In this document: piece after piece, positions 6,058 to 6,263 of the stretch | Layout of the letters: each line of letters starts with the position of its first letter | Numbering within the stretch: position 1 is the stretch's first letter | Source of the DNA: Opitutaceae bacterium | Lineage (GTDB): Bacteria > Verrucomicrobiota > Verrucomicrobiia > Opitutales > Opitutaceae | DNA: 6,263 bases | Direction: 5' to 3' | Assembly: GCA_031272375.1 (NCBI GenBank) | Contig: JAISTY010000069.1 | Coordinates: 1-6,263, forward strand | The notes under the pieces: model-generated | The model's database searches: none | What the model saw: only the letters and a program-made list of their open reading frames with translations | What the model was told of the DNA's origin: nothing | Made by a program: the position numbers and the translations under genes

Positions 6058-6263
6058 ATGAAACCGCTCACGCTCACACTAACAGACACACTTGCCGCCG
6101 CCCTTGACCGGGGGGAGGAGGTTTGCGTCAAGGCGCACGGACGCGCCTATCGTGTTATTGCAACCCCTCCCGCTCCCCTCACCCCGAACGCGGCCACTCT
6201 CGCCGCAATGGAGGAACCGGACCCAGCGAAATCCTTTTCAACCGTCGAGGAACTCATGCGCGC
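6058..6263 (+). CDS. Phd/RelB-like antitoxin, 3' end outside window
   Basis: The ATG at 6058 opens a frame that runs off the window after 68 complete codons. Residues 1-36 look like the N-terminal part of Phd/YefM-like antitoxins: a T-L-T-L-T-D-T-L strand start, then L12-x3-L-D-R-G-E-E-V-C-V-K-x-H-G-R29-A-Y-R-V-I. Residues 44-68 (N-A-A-T-L-A-A-M-E-E ... F-S-T-V-E-E-L-M-R) resemble the toxin-binding C-terminal segment of RelB/DinJ-type antitoxins. The likely role is autoregulating, toxin-neutralising partner of a RelE/ParE- or PIN-type toxin, which should start within about 100 nt beyond the edge. The gene is 35 nt after ygiQ, has no SD sequence, and uses codons such as CTA, ACA, CGT, ATT and GTT that are rare in its neighbours, consistent with an acquired module. 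It could also be an orphan antitoxin. Confidence 0.7.
   Translation, partial: MKPLTLTLTDTLAAALDRGEEVCVKAHGRAYRVIATPPAPLTPNAATLAAMEEPDPAKSFSTVEELMR

Overview
The window is a compact, high-GC, all-plus-strand stretch of bacterial chromosome. It looks ordinary: core-metabolism genes, exported proteins of unknown substrate, and the start of a probable toxin-antitoxin locus. The best guess for origin is a member of the Verrucomicrobiota, perhaps Opitutae-like. This rests on the C-terminal module of the first, truncated protein (Y-E-I-Q-R-S-x-D-L-x-x-W ... F-L-R-L, common at the ends of exported Verrucomicrobiota proteins), on the lack of Shine-Dalgarno sequences before nearly every gene, and on short intergenic repeats. 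It was judged by eye without any database search.

Layout. 1-432 is the 3' end of a gene for an exported or surface protein. 433-575 is an intergenic stretch with two low-complexity repeats: C-rich CCCAT-type repeats and a run of five TAATTCC-like heptamers. 576-1793 encodes a Tat-exported calcineurin-like metallophosphoesterase with its metal-binding motifs intact. 1794-2114 is the longest gene-free stretch, with a possible promoter, four spaced ATCCGTG copies and a GC-rich nested hairpin. 2115-3695 is gpmI, the cofactor-independent phosphoglycerate mutase of glycolysis. 3760-4188 is a small lipoprotein with a BamE/SmpA-like pattern. 4208-6022 is a YgiQ-family (UPF0313) radical SAM protein starting with GTG. 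6058 to the window end is the N-terminal part of a Phd/RelB-like antitoxin whose toxin would lie just outside.

How the genes relate. gpmI, the lipoprotein gene and ygiQ are closely spaced (64 and 19 nt) and could be one transcript, although their products have no obvious shared pathway. The lipoprotein and ygiQ genes are bridged by a possible 8-codon minicistron that overlaps the upstream stop (ATGA) and the downstream start (GTGA). It is preceded by the only well-placed SD-like sequence I noticed, so translational coupling is possible.

Composition. Most genes use C-ending codons almost exclusively, so the plus strand is C-rich and long open frames appear on the opposite strand as artefacts. 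Parts of ygiQ and the antitoxin gene depart from this codon style. I found no CRISPR array, rRNA, tRNA, transposase or convincing intrinsic terminator. Nothing here strongly indicates an undescribed defence or biosynthetic system; the most unusual items are the minicistron junction, the repeats, and the hybrid-looking antitoxin at the right edge.
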